DNA of 7,208 nucleotides. Source: Candidatus Kuenenbacteria bacterium GW2011_GWA2_42_15. Lineage in GTDB: Bacteria > Patescibacteriota > Patescibacteriia > UBA2196 > GWA2-42-15. This document shows, piece by piece, positions 5,781 to 7,208 of this stretch. The stretch lies in the NCBI GenBank assembly GCA_000998185.1, contig LCCW01000046.1, positions 1 to 7,208 on the forward strand, given 5' to 3'. Under the pieces are notes generated by a model. The model was not told the origin of the DNA. It saw only the letters and a program-made list of their open reading frames with translations, and made no database searches. Each line of letters begins with the position of its first letter. Position 1 is the first letter of the stretch. A program made the position numbers and the translations under genes.

Positions 5781-6536
5781 ATGAAACGACTTGCCATTAA
5801 CGGCTTCGGCCGCATTGGCCGCGCCGCCTTAAAAATCGCCCTTAAACAAAAAAATCTTGAGGTCGTGGCTATTAATGACCTGACCGACACGCCGCTGAAA
5901 CTCCCTTGGAAAAAACTCAAAGTTGATGTGGTTTTAGAATGTACCGGCCGGTTTGTCAAAAATAATGACGCGGCCAGGCATCTAAAAGCCGGCGCCAAAT
6001 CAGTCATCGTTTCCGCTCCGGCCAAAGGCGAAGGCGATGTGCCGACATTTCTCATGGGCGTGAATGAAAAAAATATTAAACAGTTTAAAGTTATTTCCAA
6101 TGCTTCCTGCACCACCAATTCCATCGCACCCATTACCTCAATTATTGATAAAAATTTTGGCGTTGAAAAAGCCGCACTGACCACCATACACGCTTACACG
6201 GCTGACCAAAATTTGGTTGATGGGCCGCACAAAGATCTGCGTCGTGCCAGAGCCGCCCAAAATATTATCCCGACCTCTACCGGCGCCGCCATTGCCATGA
6301 CCGAAGTTTTACCGCAGCTCAAAGGCAAATTTGACGGCATCGCGGTGCGCGTGCCAGTCACTTGCGGCTCGCTTTCTGATTTGACATATTTAGTTAAAAA
6401 ACCCACGACCGCGGTTGAAGTTAATAAAATTTTAAAGCAAGCCAGCCAGACTAAAAATTTGAAAAATATTATTGCATATTCAGAGGACCCGCTGGTTTCA
6501 TCAGACATAATCGGCTCGCCTTATTCCGCGATTTAA
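5781..6536 (+). CDS. gap: Glyceraldehyde-3-phosphate dehydrogenase frame with two missing segments (probable pseudogene)
   Basis: The 251-residue frame is clearly GAPDH, the glycolytic enzyme making 1,3-bisphosphoglycerate from GAP, NAD and phosphate. It keeps the NAD loop NGFGRIG (7-13), AINDL, CTGRF, catalytic C110 in SNASCTTN, H137 in TTIHAYT, and KDLRRARAA..IIPTSTGAA. Two parts are absent against the usual 330-340 residues. After LTDT (34-37) the sequence jumps to PLKLPW, losing about 41 residues of the NAD-binding domain, including the YDSVHG stretch. The protein also stops after SSDIIGSPYSAI, losing about 42 residues with the conserved WYDNEWGYSxR that carries the nicotinamide-contacting Asn. 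Both losses leave the frame open. Such a protein should not fold or bind NAD normally, so I infer a recent pseudogene. An assembly deletion is the main alternative. Confidence 0.85.
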   Translation: MKRLAINGFGRIGRAALKIALKQKNLEVVAINDLTDTPLKLPWKKLKVDVVLECTGRFVKNNDAARHLKAGAKSVIVSAPAKGEGDVPTFLMGVNEKNIKQFKVISNASCTTNSIAPITSIIDKNFGVEKAALTTIHAYTADQNLVDGPHKDLRRARAAQNIIPTSTGAAIAMTEVLPQLKGKFDGIAVRVPVTCGSLSDLTYLVKKPTTAVEVNKILKQASQTKNLKNIIAYSEDPLVSSDIIGSPYSAI

Positions 6537-6562
6537 TTTTTAATTTCCAATTTTTAATTTTT

Positions 6563-6659
6563 TCCGCCAAGTTTCTTTGTGAGTAATTCAAGTCCGTGGA
6601 AGGCGCCTGCCCGCAACGCTTCGCGTAGCGATGGCGGGCGGGGATCACCCGCAGGGTGA
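6563..6659 (+). other. Structured intergenic element, copy B (with hairpin insertion)
   Basis: TCCGCC (6563-6568) recurs with GGCG exactly 39 bases further on (6602-6605), as in copy A. The remaining two bases of the paired strand, GA, are found at 6643-6644, after a 37-base hairpin. Stem P2 is TCACCC (6645-6650), loop GCA, GGGTGA (6654-6659). Relative to copy A, pair 3 changes from C-G to A-T and pair 5 from T-A to C-G. Ungapped, the 43 bases from 6563 match 5663-5705 at 27 positions. It lies 27 bases after the GAPDH stop. Confidence 0.5.
6606..6642 (+). repeat. GC-rich hairpin inserted in copy B
   Basis: The outer arms 6606-6614 and 6634-6642 form nine pairs with one G-T wobble. The inner arms CGCT (6617-6620) and AGCG (6627-6630) close a six-base loop, with a small internal bulge between. 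It is far more GC-rich than its surroundings. Its ends coincide with the interruption of stem P1, as expected for an inserted REP/MITE-like unit. Confidence 0.7.
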
Positions 6660-6827
6660 AAATAATTTTTAATGTCTTAATTATTTAAAAAGCGAATAAA
6701 TTTTTTGTGTTTTAAGGAGAATATAAACTGCCAAGCGAATGAATTTTAGTGGTTGATATGATTAAGAATTTAAAAATTGAATCATTGTTTAAAAATTAGA
6801 AAATTAAAAATTATAAAATTTTCCCCT

Positions 6828-7208
6828 ATGCCCAAACTCGTCATTGACATAGAATCCGCCGGAAAAAATCTTGAGGATTTTGACCAGATTTCGCAGGATT
6901 ATTTCCGCCAGTGGGCCAAAACCGCCTCGGCTAAGGCAGACGACCTTGATTTTGAACTGCAAAAAATTGAAGAAGGTTTCAGTCTTTCACCTTTGACTGC
7001 CGAAGTTGTTTGTATCGGCATGCTGAATCCCGAGACTGATAAAGGCATGGTTTATTACCAAAGCGGAAAAGAGCGCAAGGAATTTGAAGAAAGCAACATC
7101 AAATTTTCTTCAATGCCCGAAGCGGAAATACTCAAAAATTTTTGGGAGCAGGTGAAATTTTACGACGAATTTATCACCTTCAACGGCCGCGGGTTTGACA
7201 TTCCGTTT
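6828..7208 (+). CDS. DEDD-type 3'-5' exonuclease, DNA polymerase B exonuclease-like, N-terminal part
   Basis: The first 127 residues of a gene that continues past the window. It resembles the ribonuclease H-like 'predicted 3'-5' exonuclease related to the exonuclease domain of PolB' family. Exo I is VIDIES with metal ligands D7 and E9. Exo II is FNGRGFDIPF at the window edge, with N119, G120 and D124, matching the NGxxFD pattern. Between them LTAEVVCIGML is the usual second strand. Exo III with the last Asp and Tyr is outside the window. These proteins probably trim DNA or RNA 3' ends; the substrate is unknown. ATG at 6828 is the first in frame and opens directly on the catalytic strand, so the start is sound. 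No Shine-Dalgarno; an A/T tract precedes it. Confidence 0.85.
   Translation, partial: MPKLVIDIESAGKNLEDFDQISQDYFRQWAKTASAKADDLDFELQKIEEGFSLSPLTAEVVCIGMLNPETDKGMVYYQSGKERKEFEESNIKFSSMPEAEILKNFWEQVKFYDEFITFNGRGFDIPF

Noticed and set aside
6645..6659. Perfect hairpin after GAPDH as a rho-independent terminator
   Set aside because: It is followed by AAAATAA and not by a T run, and it corresponds to stem P2 of the repeated element.
1..7208. CRISPR array, tRNA or rRNA genes, code 25 (TGA as Gly)
   Set aside because: No spaced direct repeats of CRISPR type, no cloverleaf or rRNA segments were seen, and no gene needs TGA read through.

Overview
This AT-rich window carries eleven genes, all on the plus strand. 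The set-up suggests a small-genome bacterium of the Patescibacteria/CPR type, probably Parcubacteria-like. That placement is inference from style: short spacers, almost no Shine-Dalgarno sequences, low-complexity A/T intergenic tracts, and protein variants such as the TKFLDGLDGL motif in the WecA-like transferase. TGA occurs only as the cvpA stop and never inside a frame, so the standard bacterial code fits.

Layout. Bases 1-728: the 3' end of methionyl-tRNA synthetase followed one base later by a NUDIX hydrolase. Bases 782-4253: a compact block of cvpA-like membrane protein, tatD nuclease (ATGA overlap), an IS200/REP-associated tyrosine transposase (RAYT), a WecA/TagO-like polyprenyl-phosphate sugar-1-phosphate transferase, and a membrane-anchored DUF192 protein (8-base overlap). 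Bases 4295-4837: a nitroreductase behind a good extended -10 promoter. Bases 4963-5640: pyrH (UMP kinase). Bases 5781-6536: a GAPDH frame that is open but lacks about 41 internal and about 42 C-terminal residues, so it is probably a pseudogene. Bases 6828 to the end: the N-terminal part of a DEDD-type 3'-5' exonuclease related to DNA polymerase B exonucleases.

The genes do not form one pathway. They are housekeeping functions (translation, nucleotide metabolism, envelope glycan priming, nucleic acid turnover) packed head to tail. The repeats and structured DNA are the most notable content. A perfect 28-bp palindrome lies in frame inside the RAYT gene. A 21-bp palindrome with the same TTGCAA core forms the last codons of the nitroreductase. 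A heptamer tandem repeat is translated inside tatD.

Two related structured elements flank the damaged GAPDH gene (5663-5722 and 6563-6659). They share an identical 6-base stem strand at the same 39-base spacing and a second hairpin whose 6-bp stem differs by two compensatory base-pair changes. The downstream copy has gained a 37-base GC-rich hairpin exactly within one strand of its first stem. This looks like a recurring intergenic element or small structured RNA and is the best candidate here for something undescribed.
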